Assembly: GCA_023450085.1 (NCBI GenBank)
Contig: JAEXHI010000031.1
Span: 425,191 to 489,190 of the forward strand
Direction of reading: 5' to 3'
DNA length: 64,000 bases
Source: Bacteroidota bacterium
Lineage (GTDB): Bacteria > Bacteroidota > Bacteroidia > Sphingobacteriales > Sphingobacteriaceae
In this document: one piece after another, positions 8,218-16,525 of the stretch
Layout: the number at the start of each line of letters is the position of its first letter
Position numbering within the stretch: the stretch's first letter is position 1
Notes under the pieces: model-generated
Databases searched by the model: none
The model's input: only the letters and a program-made list of their open reading frames with translations
What the model was told of the DNA's origin: nothing
Program-made: the position numbers and the translations under genes

Positions 8218-8242
8218 GCCGTCCATGATAACCATGGACGGC
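8218..8242 (-). terminator. Perfect 10-bp hairpin, terminator-like on the minus strand
   Basis: The arms GCCGTCCATG (8218-8227) and CATGGACGGC (8233-8242) enclose a 5-base loop. On the minus strand the stem is followed by six T, the form of an intrinsic terminator. On the plus strand there is no T run, so it would be a structured 5' leader of the receptor mRNA. No minus-strand gene lies upstream that would need a terminator. Confidence 0.6.
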
Positions 8243-8323
8243 CTGGCAAACCTAATTGATTGAGCCCAATTAGCTGCCATGGAACCAAACAGGACACATA
8301 CCCATTTAATTACCAATACAAAC

Positions 8324-11300
8324 ATGCAAAAATTTTTATTATTAATTTTTCTGATACCCGCATTATTCGGCAAAACAATGGCCATGCAGGTACTGGATAA
8401 AAAACTTCATATTCCCGACCGAAATACCACTGCATTAACCCTTATTACCGCAGTAAAAACACAATCTGGTGCCGAAGTCACCTATGATGAAGCCGTAAAC
8501 AAATTGCTTTCGCAAAACATCAGCGTTCGTAACAGTGCTCCTACTGTTCGTGAGGCGCTTAACTGGCTAAAATCCGACATCAATGTAGGCTACAAAAGCA
8601 GAGACAATTACATTATCCTCACCCTATTGCCCCGCCCGCAACAACCTGGTCGCATTACGGGAAAGGTATTTGACGATCGTGGCGAACCCTTACCCGCTGC
8701 GGGCATTAAGGTGATAGAAACTGGTGCTGTAGTACAAAGCAGTGTCGACGGGAGTTATACCCTCATCCTTAAACCTGGTGTATACACCTTAGAAACCAGC
8801 TACATTTCTTTTCAAACCAAGCGTATCACCGAAGTAAGCGTAAAAGAAGGACAAACCACCAGTCTTAACATTACCCTTAACCCCGCCACTAGCGCACTCA
8901 AACAGGTAACCGTAACTGGCAGTTATAAAAAGGAAAGTACCGCCAGCTTATATGTACAACAAAAAAATGCCGCGGCACTCACCGACGGAATTTCTGCCGA
9001 GCAAATTGCCCGTACACCCGATAGGCACGTTGGCGAAACGTTGAGCCGTATTACAGGTGTGAGTACTACCGATGGTAAACGTGTGGTAGTAAGGGGAATT
9101 GCCGAACGTTACAACGTAGCCACCCTTAATGGCAGTACACTACCGAGTACTGATGTACAAGAACGTAATTTCGAATTTGATTTGATTCCCACCAACATGG
9201 TTGATCAGGTGGTGGTGGCTAAATCCATTACCCCAGATATGCCCTATGGCTTTGCTGGGGGCTTGGTACAAATTACCACTAAAGCCATTCCTACTGAAAA
9301 CTTCCTATCCTTTTCCACAGGTGTTGGCTTCAATGATCGTACACAAGGGAAAGATTTTTTAAGCTATGGAAGAGGAAAATACGATTACTTTGGCTTTGAT
9401 GACGGTACACGAAACCATTACCCAGACGGCATTTTAGACGTGACTTCTAATTTTGATCCAAGGCGCTCTGATGCACAAAACAAAATGACCGCTGCTCAGG
9501 TGGCCGAACAGAACAAACGAATTGGTGGTACCGAACGCTTGGGCACACGTGCCTTCGCAGCGGCACCTTCGCAAAGTTATCAACTGAGCTTGGGCAGGGT
9601 ATATTCCTTAAGCAAAAACAAAGTCAGAAAACTGGGCTTTATCGGCTCTGCCAGTTACCGCAACAGTCAACGCATTAACTACATTGCCAACATGCGACGT
9701 GGGGGTTGGAGCTTAAGACCTACAAACGCAGACGATACCGCTGATGTGAACACCGGTAGTCGTTACAACTTTACCACATCTTTAGGAGGTTTGATTAATG
9801 TGGGTTTTAATACCGAGAAGCATCAACTGAATAGCTATAACCTTTATAATCGAATTTTCGACAATGAATTTAATCGGTATACAGGCTGGGATAATGAACA
9901 ACCTAAAAGTGCAGACAATCCTTATCCAACCATAGAGGAAGATGAACGCCCCAAGTTTACCGATCTTTTACAAAACAAATTGATTGGCAAGCACGCCTTT
10001 GGCAAGCTTAGCCTAGATTGGAGCGCTGCCCGAACCTATTTGAAACAGGAAGAAAAAGATGCCGTATATGCTAACTTAGGTAACAGGGAATATGCCAATT
10101 ACGCACCGCTATACAGCTATTACCCTGGCCAAGCCAGCGAGCCTAATTGGGGCACCTTTTATCGTGGCAAATTTACTTACCGAGAAACCAATATAGAAGC
10201 GATGTTCAATGCGGCTTACAACTTCCGCTGGGGCAATACCTCACATATTGTTAAAACAGGTTACAACTATTTGAACAAACATGCCTGGAACGACTGGTTG
10301 GTATTACCCATTGTGGTTTCTAACCCAGCGGGTGTTAACTATAGAGAAATTGCCGTGCAGGAATGGGGTAAATACATGGGTATGGAAAACCGCTTAACCA
10401 GCTTGTACTACAATACATCAAGGTATACCGAAGCTGGCTTTGAAGGAAAAAGCAATACACAGGGCGCTTACGTGATGTTGGATAACAAAATTGGTTCTAA
10501 ATTTAGATTGGTATGGGGCGCAAGGGCTGAATATTTTAAGCTCGACACCCTTAAAAATCCTGCCAGCTTGCCCATTGACCAAAATGTGCAATTGCTGTTA
10601 GAAGAAGAAAAAAACTGGAGATTCCTTCCATCGGCAAATGCCACCTATAGTCCAATTTCAAGCCTTAATATCCGAGCCAGTTACGCTAAATCGGCCGTAA
10701 GGCCTGGCTTGATGGAAAACTCAAGGTTTTCTCGTTACAATCCCAATTATGGCACTAGGGTGCGTAGCAATGGCGTTACCACTACCGTGATCGATAACTA
10801 CGATGCGAAAATAGAATGGTTTCCTGGAGCTGGAGAGATCATCTCGGCAGGCTATTTCCATAAATATTTCGATAAGCCTGCCGAATTCTACAGAATTGAC
10901 AATAACAGTGGCGGCAGTCCCTATGTTACCATCGCCAATTCTGATTGGGCAAAAGTAAGCGGCTGGGAATTCGAAATCCGTAAACGTTTAGACTTTATCC
11001 TTCCCAAATCCTCTGTACTCAATGATATTTATTTAATGGGTAACCTTACGCTTCAAAAATCTGAGGTGCAGGGCAGAGAAATAAGATATAACACCGAAAA
11101 ACCTGGTCCACCAGTAGCTTATTTTTATTACCTCAAGTATCCTCGCCAGCTTTATGGCCAAGTACCATTACTTTACAACGTAGGTGCACAATACGTTGGC
11201 GACAAACTAGGCTTAAACATCACTTATAATTATATGGGTTACAAAACTTTTGTAACCTCTAGCGAGCCTATGCTGGCCGAATATGAACGTCCAAGAGGAC

Positions 11301-11608
11301 AGTTAGACCTACAGGTGAGCTATCGCTTTTTGGGTAAAAGAATGGAAGCTAAGCTGAACGTAGGTAACCTTACCGATGCACCTTTCCGCTTTTACATCAA
11401 CGACCGTTCAACATACGAGCAAAAGCCAGGTACCGAAAAACTTCTGAATGCAGAATGGGCGGAACGTTTTGAATACAAATGGGGATTTTCGGAAAAATTT
11501 GAGAAAGGCTATACCGACAAAACCACAGGCCAGCTCATTGGCGACCGCGAAACGTTTACCCGTTACATTGGCCGTACCTACAGTTTATCCCTAAACTATA
11601 AATTTTAA
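8324..11608 (+). CDS. TonB-dependent outer-membrane receptor with STN signalling domain
   Basis: The ORF opens at 8279, but the ATG at 8324 is followed at once by a signal peptide (MQKFLLLIFLIPALFG), so that start is preferred, giving 1094 residues. The order is: STN domain (about residues 25-105), carboxypeptidase-like regulatory domain (about 110-195, GKVFDDRGEPLPAAGIKV), plug (about 215-330, with VVVRGIAERYNVATLNG) and a long beta barrel ending in an aromatic-rich strand (SLNYKF). It imports an unknown ligand across the outer membrane using TonB energy, and through STN contacts the FecR protein encoded upstream. No SusD gene follows; the partner is a lipoprotein of unknown type. Confidence 0.93.
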   Translation: MQKFLLLIFLIPALFGKTMAMQVLDKKLHIPDRNTTALTLITAVKTQSGAEVTYDEAVNKLLSQNISVRNSAPTVREALNWLKSDINVGYKSRDNYIILTLLPRPQQPGRITGKVFDDRGEPLPAAGIKVIETGAVVQSSVDGSYTLILKPGVYTLETSYISFQTKRITEVSVKEGQTTSLNITLNPATSALKQVTVTGSYKKESTASLYVQQKNAAALTDGISAEQIARTPDRHVGETLSRITGVSTTDGKRVVVRGIAERYNVATLNGSTLPSTDVQERNFEFDLIPTNMVDQVVVAKSITPDMPYGFAGGLVQITTKAIPTENFLSFSTGVGFNDRTQGKDFLSYGRGKYDYFGFDDGTRNHYPDGILDVTSNFDPRRSDAQNKMTAAQVAEQNKRIGGTERLGTRAFAAAPSQSYQLSLGRVYSLSKNKVRKLGFIGSASYRNSQRINYIANMRRGGWSLRPTNADDTADVNTGSRYNFTTSLGGLINVGFNTEKHQLNSYNLYNRIFDNEFNRYTGWDNEQPKSADNPYPTIEEDERPKFTDLLQNKLIGKHAFGKLSLDWSAARTYLKQEEKDAVYANLGNREYANYAPLYSYYPGQASEPNWGTFYRGKFTYRETNIEAMFNAAYNFRWGNTSHIVKTGYNYLNKHAWNDWLVLPIVVSNPAGVNYREIAVQEWGKYMGMENRLTSLYYNTSRYTEAGFEGKSNTQGAYVMLDNKIGSKFRLVWGARAEYFKLDTLKNPASLPIDQNVQLLLEEEKNWRFLPSANATYSPISSLNIRASYAKSAVRPGLMENSRFSRYNPNYGTRVRSNGVTTTVIDNYDAKIEWFPGAGEIISAGYFHKYFDKPAEFYRIDNNSGGSPYVTIANSDWAKVSGWEFEIRKRLDFILPKSSVLNDIYLMGNLTLQKSEVQGREIRYNTEKPGPPVAYFYYLKYPRQLYGQVPLLYNVGAQYVGDKLGLNITYNYMGYKTFVTSSEPMLAEYERPRGQLDLQVSYRFLGKRMEAKLNVGNLTDAPFRFYINDRSTYEQKPGTEKLLNAEWAERFEYKWGFSEKFEKGYTDKTTGQLIGDRETFTRYIGRTYSLSLNYKF

Positions 11609-11622
11609 AACCAATAGATCAA

Positions 11623-12369
11623 ATGAAAATACAGCATATTCTATTCAGCGCCCTAATGGCCATTTGCCTATGCGCTTGCGAAAAAGAAGGTGAAAAGGTT
11701 ATCAAACCTATTTTAAAGACACAGCCTTTCCATATTTTCGGCTTTGCCCTAGTAGATACTCTTGAGCAATATTTTGATGGTAGAAAAGTACGTGAGTTCG
11801 TAGGAAGAGCTAATCATGATGAAAAGATTGTTTTCGAAAAAGAAGCTCCTATTTTAATGGAGCTTAAAAAGAAAGGCGACAGCAAGGTACTTTTAAGCAG
11901 AACAATCACACCAGGCATGGCCGATCCCGGCAAAATCATTACTTTTTATTATGAAGGTAAGGACATCAAAGAAAAATATACTTATCCTTCACCCATAGCA
12001 GATATTGAACAAATCGCATTCTATTTCGACAACCCAGCAAATGTTCCTGTAGATATAGTTTGCAGCGATGCCTCGGGAGATATTAATGCCGTGCAGTATC
12101 TGGCCAGAAATGTGCAACCTGGCAAGTGGTCCAATTTCATCCAAATCCCACCGTTAAATGGGAATGGACAGGATATGTATGTTTTTCTACTAAAGGCTGG
12201 AAAAAAGGAATGGTTAGTTAATAACATTTTTGAGTTGAGCTACGTACAGGCTAATCTACCTGTAATTGGTGGCTGGTACCAAGGCGGTGGTGTACAGGCC
12301 ATGTATATCCCGTTTAACAAAAAGGGTGAAATTGGTATGACCTATGACTTGGTGCAGCTATACCCATAA
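11623..12369 (+). CDS. Hypothetical lipoprotein paired with TonB receptor
   Basis: The 248-residue protein has a signal peptide and lipobox (LCAC, Cys19). The mature part is predicted mostly beta, with no recognised domain. It starts 14 bases after the receptor stop codon and so belongs to the same transcript. Position and lipidation suggest a surface or periplasmic ligand-binding partner of the receptor, taking the place a SusD protein has in polysaccharide loci, although it shows no SusD features. The ligand is unknown. Confidence 0.8.
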   Translation: MKIQHILFSALMAICLCACEKEGEKVIKPILKTQPFHIFGFALVDTLEQYFDGRKVREFVGRANHDEKIVFEKEAPILMELKKKGDSKVLLSRTITPGMADPGKIITFYYEGKDIKEKYTYPSPIADIEQIAFYFDNPANVPVDIVCSDASGDINAVQYLARNVQPGKWSNFIQIPPLNGNGQDMYVFLLKAGKKEWLVNNIFELSYVQANLPVIGGWYQGGGVQAMYIPFNKKGEIGMTYDLVQLYP

Positions 12370-12459
12370 ATTCTGATTTCCTATTTAAGTACGCTCTGAT
12401 GGAAGGACTGCCACACCTTGATGAGGTGGCTCCTTCCATTTAATCTTCTTAGTTTAACC

Positions 12460-12711
12460 ATGAAAGCCATTAATACCAAAGAACATTTACTGCTTTTACG
12501 TGCCATGGAACAAGCTGCTGCTTTGGCCAAGCTATCCGATTTGGAAACTCCGTTCACTAAAGAACAAAAAAACCTGTTGGTCATCTTTCGCCGCTATCAG
12601 TCGCTATTGGCACAATTATCCGTTTGCATTGCCGAATATGATCGTAAAAGCCATCACATTAAGGTGAACTTGGTGGGCCCAACTTTAAGGCAAAACAGGA
12701 AGAGACAGTAG
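12460..12711 (+). CDS. Small hypothetical protein
   Basis: The frame is open from 12418, but the ATG at 12460 gives a more protein-like start (MKAINTKEHLLLL), yielding 83 residues with helical character and a basic C-terminus. There are no recognised motifs. It lies 90 bases after the receptor-associated lipoprotein on the same strand and may be the last member of that transcript. The antisense frame at 12381-12584 is weaker. It could still be spurious. Confidence 0.45.
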   Translation: MKAINTKEHLLLLRAMEQAAALAKLSDLETPFTKEQKNLLVIFRRYQSLLAQLSVCIAEYDRKSHHIKVNLVGPTLRQNRKRQ

Positions 12712-13009
12712 CTTCGGTAGAATGGTGAAACAGTGAATTCATTCCCAATACAAAAACCTCGTAGGTTTACGCTATTAATGTAACGTGAGTTTGGAGGATA
12801 AGCATTCTGTGATTTTTCATTATCTCCAGCCCTAGCAAACTCTCTTCGTTCTACTATTCAAAACCTTATCCTGTTCATAATGTACCCCTATGTGGTTACA
12901 TTTTCCATTGATTTACGTTGTCTAAATGAACCACATAGGCACGTAGAAAACTCAATAGCATTAACCCTCCATTAACACTTCATTAACTTCTACATAGGCA
13001 TCATCGGCA
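12712..13009. other. Intergenic stretch without a recognised gene
   Basis: It contains a half copy of the AAACCTCGTAGGTTT element near 12753 and AT-rich sequence leading to the promoter-like box at 13010. No open frame, RNA gene or strong hairpin was seen. Confidence 0.5.
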
Positions 13010-13017
13010 TACCTTTG
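13010..13017 (+). promoter_or_regulatory. Possible -7 box (TACCTTTG)
   Basis: The octamer matches TAnnTTTG and lies 14 bases before the ATG at 13032, implying a very short leader. No clear -33 box was seen. Confidence 0.45.
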
Positions 13018-13031
13018 TTAAAAAAAGAGAG

Positions 13032-13421
13032 ATGAAAAAATACATTTTTATGCTGTTTGTAACATGGTGCCATTTAAATGCCTTTGCACAAACCACTACA
13101 GAAAAAATTAAATTTAGCGTTCGCGATAATGATACCGACTACAGTATCAGGTCATCATTCACTACTGAACGAGCAGAGCGCTTACGTGCTATTGTTGAGG
13201 GTATGTTGGGAGAAGCCACCAAATCATCAGCAGGTGAAAGCCAATGGAACACTTCTGCCTACAACAGTAGATTTTTGGGAAATCGCTTTGAAGCCAACCT
13301 TGATAAAAAGAAAGCAACCAAGCATCAAATTGCCTTATTTAAGGAACTTACCACCAAACTACAAGAGGCTTTGGATCAACCCAAACCACCAAAGCCACCT
13401 AAAACACCTCTAGAGCCTTAA
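13032..13421 (+). CDS. Small secreted hypothetical protein with Pro/Lys tail
   Basis: The 129-residue protein has a clear signal peptide (cleavage likely after NAFAQ, about residue 20). The mature part has no recognised domain and ends in a proline-lysine repeat (PKPPKPPKTP). It should be periplasmic or exported. It is preceded by a -7 type box and followed by a weak hairpin shared with the convergent cupin gene. The function is unknown. Confidence 0.7.
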   Translation: MKKYIFMLFVTWCHLNAFAQTTTEKIKFSVRDNDTDYSIRSSFTTERAERLRAIVEGMLGEATKSSAGESQWNTSAYNSRFLGNRFEANLDKKKATKHQIALFKELTTKLQEALDQPKPPKPPKTPLEP

Positions 13422-13439
13422 TATCAAACTATTTTACAG

Positions 13440-13468
13440 CAGTGGTGGTTAATCATTTACTACCACTG
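13440..13468. terminator. Weak hairpin between convergent genes
   Basis: The arms CAGTGGTGG and CTACCACTG form a 9-bp stem (one G-T pair) around an 11-base loop. There is no long T run on either side, so its terminator role rests mainly on the position between the converging genes. Confidence 0.45.
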
Positions 13469-13475
13469 TTCAACA

Positions 13476-13955
13476 TTATTGCTGATACTCTTTATCGCTC
13501 ACAGCATGTAGCCAAGCCGTGGGTCCTTTATCATTATTGGTAATGGCTACTTGTACAAAATAAGTATCCGCACTGGCGCCATGCCAATGTGCCACATTAG
13601 GTGGACATTTCACTACATCGCCTTTACGTAAAACTTGCTTAGGCTTTCCCTTTTCTTGATAATAACCTACACCATCTGTCACCAAAAGAATTTGTCCAGC
13701 GGGATGAAGATGCCATTTGGTTCTTGCACCGGGTTCAAAAGTTACATTTCCCACTGCCACTGGATTGGCGCTATCAGCCGCCACCATTACCTGCAAATAA
13801 GCAGTCCCTGTGAAGTTATCGTTGGTAATTCGGTTACCTTTTGGAAAAATGACCTTAGCGCTAGTCGAACTAGTCTTTTTTTGCTGCGCCTTTAAATTTT
13901 GGATGCTTGCAAAACCTACACAAGCACCTATGAGGATGAAGTTGATTATTTTCAT
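13476..13955 (-). CDS. Secreted cupin-domain protein
   Basis: The 159-residue protein has a signal peptide (about residues 1-23) followed by a single cupin barrel. Visible metal-site elements are WHLHPAGQILLVTDGVG (cupin motif 1) and the later CPPNVAHWHG (motif 2), giving His ligands in HxH and HWH. It matches the cupins often found with carboxymuconolactone decarboxylases and likely binds a metal in the periplasm. It is the last gene of the minus-strand operon that begins with the aldo/keto reductase at 18594. Confidence 0.85.
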   Translation of the reverse strand: MKIINFILIGACVGFASIQNLKAQQKKTSSTSAKVIFPKGNRITNDNFTGTAYLQVMVAADSANPVAVGNVTFEPGARTKWHLHPAGQILLVTDGVGYYQEKGKPKQVLRKGDVVKCPPNVAHWHGASADTYFVQVAITNNDKGPTAWLHAVSDKEYQQ

Positions 13956-13971
13956 AATGTATCTAATTTAA

Positions 13972-14484
13972 TTATTCTGTACAAACGGGTGGCCTGTTTT
14001 CTGTTAGAGGATAATTAGGAGCTTCCTCTTTAACCAGCTCAAACCTCACTTTTAAATTTTCTGCGGCTTCAAATATCGCTAATCCCTCTTTCAATTGACT
14101 AATCTTGATCAGTCCTGCCTTCACGATGGAATGATCCTGTTGATAAAAAACCGCCAATCCACCACCTAACCAATAGGAAATATCGCCCACCTCATAAGTA
14201 TTTTTAATGGTGCCATTATTGGACAACCTCACTGCAAGTGGGCTATATTTTTCACGACGGTTCAAGTCTTGCATATCTAGTTCCAATGGCAGTAGCTGTA
14301 TAAAATTTCTGGTGGCTCCACTCTCGTAAATAGCGGCGTATAAAATCTTTTCTCCTACCGTAATCTTCAATTTAAGGCTATCGATAGGATAATCAACGAC
14401 TTCTTTAGCTTGAAGGGAGGAGTTAGATAATAGGACCATCCATAAAAGAAAAGGTATCAGTACTTTTGAAATTCTATGTATCAT
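13972..14484 (-). CDS. Secreted cyclophilin-like protein
   Basis: The 170-residue protein has an N-terminal hydrophobic signal segment. The mature part has LKITVGEKILYAAIYESGAT, NFIQLLPLELDMQDLNRREK and later YEVGDISYWLGGGLAVFYQ, which is the pattern of the cyclophilin-like family (often annotated 'cyclophilin-like fold protein'). Isomerase activity is doubtful for this family. It sits between the cupin and hydrolase genes. The 166 bases upstream contain a strong palindrome at 14572-14620. Confidence 0.8.
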   Translation of the reverse strand: MIHRISKVLIPFLLWMVLLSNSSLQAKEVVDYPIDSLKLKITVGEKILYAAIYESGATRNFIQLLPLELDMQDLNRREKYSPLAVRLSNNGTIKNTYEVGDISYWLGGGLAVFYQQDHSIVKAGLIKISQLKEGLAIFEAAENLKVRFELVKEEAPNYPLTENRPPVCTE

Positions 14485-14562
14485 GATAATTATTGTTTAT
14501 TGTTTTATTTGACTCTGTTCGATTATTAAATTTGTCAAAACAACCCATAAAATTATTATACA

Positions 14563-14627
14563 GTTTTGTTTGGCGGGGACGCCAAACGTCGCCTGACTGG
14601 CAAGGAACGGCGTCCCCGCCGTTTTGT
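14563..14627. repeat. 12-bp inverted repeat hairpin flanked by GTTTTGT direct repeats
   Basis: GGCGGGGACGCC (14572-14583) is the exact reverse complement of GGCGTCCCCGCC (14609-14620), with a 25-base loop. GTTTTGT occurs at 14563-14569 and again at 14621-14627. The GC-rich arms contrast with AT-rich surroundings. It resembles a miniature palindromic mobile element with target duplication, or an operon-internal processing hairpin. Confidence 0.65.
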
Positions 14628-14650
14628 ACTTCTTTGAATGAAAAAACCAT

Positions 14651-15712
14651 TTATAAGTTGTCCTTAAAAAAATCATTCAGTTTGGTTACTGCCTGCTTAA
14701 CATACTCAGGTTTCCAATAGGTTTCAATATGAGTAGCTCCTGCTATCACAAATAAGGTTTTATCCTTTGCTTTAGTAGCTTTTTGGAAAGCTTCATCAGT
14801 CATGTATTTGGTATCAGCCTTGCTTCCCGCAATCATCAAAAGCGGTTGATCAATCAGGTCCATATTGGTGATGGCGTCCCAAGTCATTAAATCCAGCAAG
14901 CTGCTCATGGTGTATAAAAAGGTTGAATTGGGATGAGCATGGGTTCTGTAATAATATACAAATCCCTCACGATAAAGATCAGTCTGTGTTTTGGCAATTT
15001 CCTCGTCGGTAACACTAGCTACTCCGGCATAAATCACTTTTCCACCTGCGGCTTCCTGCATACGGGCTTCGGTGGCTTTAGTTAAACGTTCTTGGATGCT
15101 ATTCAACTGCGAATTTTGAAAGCCATTACGTCTTACCTCGCCTGAATTGAACATGCTCAAAGTAGCTACTGCCTTAAAACGTTTATCAGATTGGGCTGCT
15201 TTTAAGGTATAACCACCACCGCCGCAAATGCCCAGTACGCCTAAACGATTAGCATCAACACCTGCATATTTCGTGATAAAATCGGCCATACCGTGAATGT
15301 CTTCTATCCTAAAGGCAGGTTTATCGGTATGGCGTGGCTCACCACCGCTAGCTCCTTGATAGGCCGCATCGGCAGCAATAGTAACATACCCTTCCTCTGC
15401 CAAACGTTGGGCATATAAGCCTGCCGTTTGCTCTTTAATGCCTCCATTGGGATGTGCCACTACTACGGCTGGATATTTCTTTGAGGCCTCATATCCAGCG
15501 GGGGTATATACATTGGCAGCAATGGTAATGCCGTTAAGCTGGTAGGTAACGGGGTGTATGTTTACCTTCCCTTTTTCTTTTTGGGTAATGGCTCCCTCAT
15601 ACACCAAGGTAAAGGGATTTTGTTGATATCTCTTTTGATCACTTTGCGCATTGACCACGTCGGTAGCAACCATAGATGTGGCTATGGCAATGATGGATGT
15701 TAACTTTCTCAT
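14651..15712 (-). CDS. Secreted alpha/beta hydrolase, dienelactone-hydrolase-like, Cys nucleophile
   Basis: The 353-residue protein has a signal peptide (about 1-22). The alpha/beta hydrolase core shows PAVVVAHPNGG (oxyanion strand), a nucleophile elbow GICGGGG with Cys163 in place of the usual Ser, an acid candidate in IAGSKAD, and a His in GATHIETYW. Cys nucleophiles in this position are known in dienelactone hydrolases and in YcjY-type relatives. It probably acts on small esters, lactones or acyl compounds in the periplasm. It belongs to the six-gene operon; 11 bases separate it from the decarboxylase-type gene upstream. Confidence 0.85.
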   Translation of the reverse strand: MRKLTSIIAIATSMVATDVVNAQSDQKRYQQNPFTLVYEGAITQKEKGKVNIHPVTYQLNGITIAANVYTPAGYEASKKYPAVVVAHPNGGIKEQTAGLYAQRLAEEGYVTIAADAAYQGASGGEPRHTDKPAFRIEDIHGMADFITKYAGVDANRLGVLGICGGGGYTLKAAQSDKRFKAVATLSMFNSGEVRRNGFQNSQLNSIQERLTKATEARMQEAAGGKVIYAGVASVTDEEIAKTQTDLYREGFVYYYRTHAHPNSTFLYTMSSLLDLMTWDAITNMDLIDQPLLMIAGSKADTKYMTDEAFQKATKAKDKTLFVIAGATHIETYWKPEYVKQAVTKLNDFFKDNL

Positions 15713-15723
15713 TTTTATCAGAT

Positions 15724-16461
15724 TTACTTTTTGCTTTTCAGCACTTCATTCAGAACATTTTGGGCGGCTTCAGCTTTCTCTTTTCCAATGCTTGGTGCAA
15801 TCACTGTGATGAATGCTTGCAATTGTTCAGAACTGATTCCTACATTCAAAGAAATCCCCAAATGTGCTTGCAACATAGGTTCAGCATCGCCAATGGCACT
15901 AATGACCGAAATGGTGACCAATTCTCTTTGGGCATAGCCGAGCACATCTCTTTCGAAAATATCTGCAAACAAATGCTCTTTTAGGAAACGATCAATAGTT
16001 GGTGCAAAAGCCGAATAACCTGTCAATTTTTCGGGAAGAGGCGTTTGCGTAAGTGCGGCTAAAATTCTTTTGCCTCTTTCATATTTGCTATCCTCGTCTT
16101 TAATTGGAGCAGCTTCTTTACCTACTTGATCAATAATGCCTTTTGTTTTACGTTCTTCCAATACGGCCATGAAAGTTTGTAGTCCACGAATGCTTCGAGG
16201 AAAGCCACAATAGGCATAGCTGTGCACCAGTATTTCTTTGATTTCATTAATGGTTAAACCTGCTTCCAGTCCGTTATTTAACTCCGTTTTTAAATCGGTT
16301 AATTTACCTTGTGCGGTAAGCGAAGAAATGAGCACAATGCTTTTTTCCTTTGCACTTAATGATTGATCTTCGATATTCATTTGTTGAGCTTTTGCTGAGC
16401 CAATGAAGGTGATCATCACCATCATCAAACCCAGTACTTTTAATCTTTTGATGTTTCTCAT
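15724..16461 (-). CDS. Secreted carboxymuconolactone decarboxylase-family protein
   Basis: The 245-residue protein has a signal peptide and two consecutive CMD-type helical domains. The first contains LTINEIKEILVHSYAYCGFP and the second RELVTISVISAIGDAEPML and HLGISLNVGISSEQLQAFI, both standard CMD motifs. Family members are decarboxylases or AhpD-like thiol peroxidases; the CxxC pair of AhpD is absent here, so peroxidase function is less likely. Export to the periplasm is typical for the Bacteroidota version linked to cupin and aldo/keto reductase genes. Confidence 0.87.
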   Translation of the reverse strand: MRNIKRLKVLGLMMVMITFIGSAKAQQMNIEDQSLSAKEKSIVLISSLTAQGKLTDLKTELNNGLEAGLTINEIKEILVHSYAYCGFPRSIRGLQTFMAVLEERKTKGIIDQVGKEAAPIKDEDSKYERGKRILAALTQTPLPEKLTGYSAFAPTIDRFLKEHLFADIFERDVLGYAQRELVTISVISAIGDAEPMLQAHLGISLNVGISSEQLQAFITVIAPSIGKEKAEAAQNVLNEVLKSKK

Positions 16462-16525
16462 CCTGCAAATTTCAGTACAAAAGAAACGGGAATGGGTAGA
16501 CGGATTACGGCATTTGTAACCAATG

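Noticed and set aside
8279..8323. N-terminal 15 residues of the receptor ORF
   Set aside because: They precede a clear signal peptide that starts at Met 8324; the longer start would bury the signal peptide.
13078..13413. 111-residue plus-strand ORF
   Set aside because: It is out of frame inside the small secreted protein gene, which has a signal peptide and a better start.
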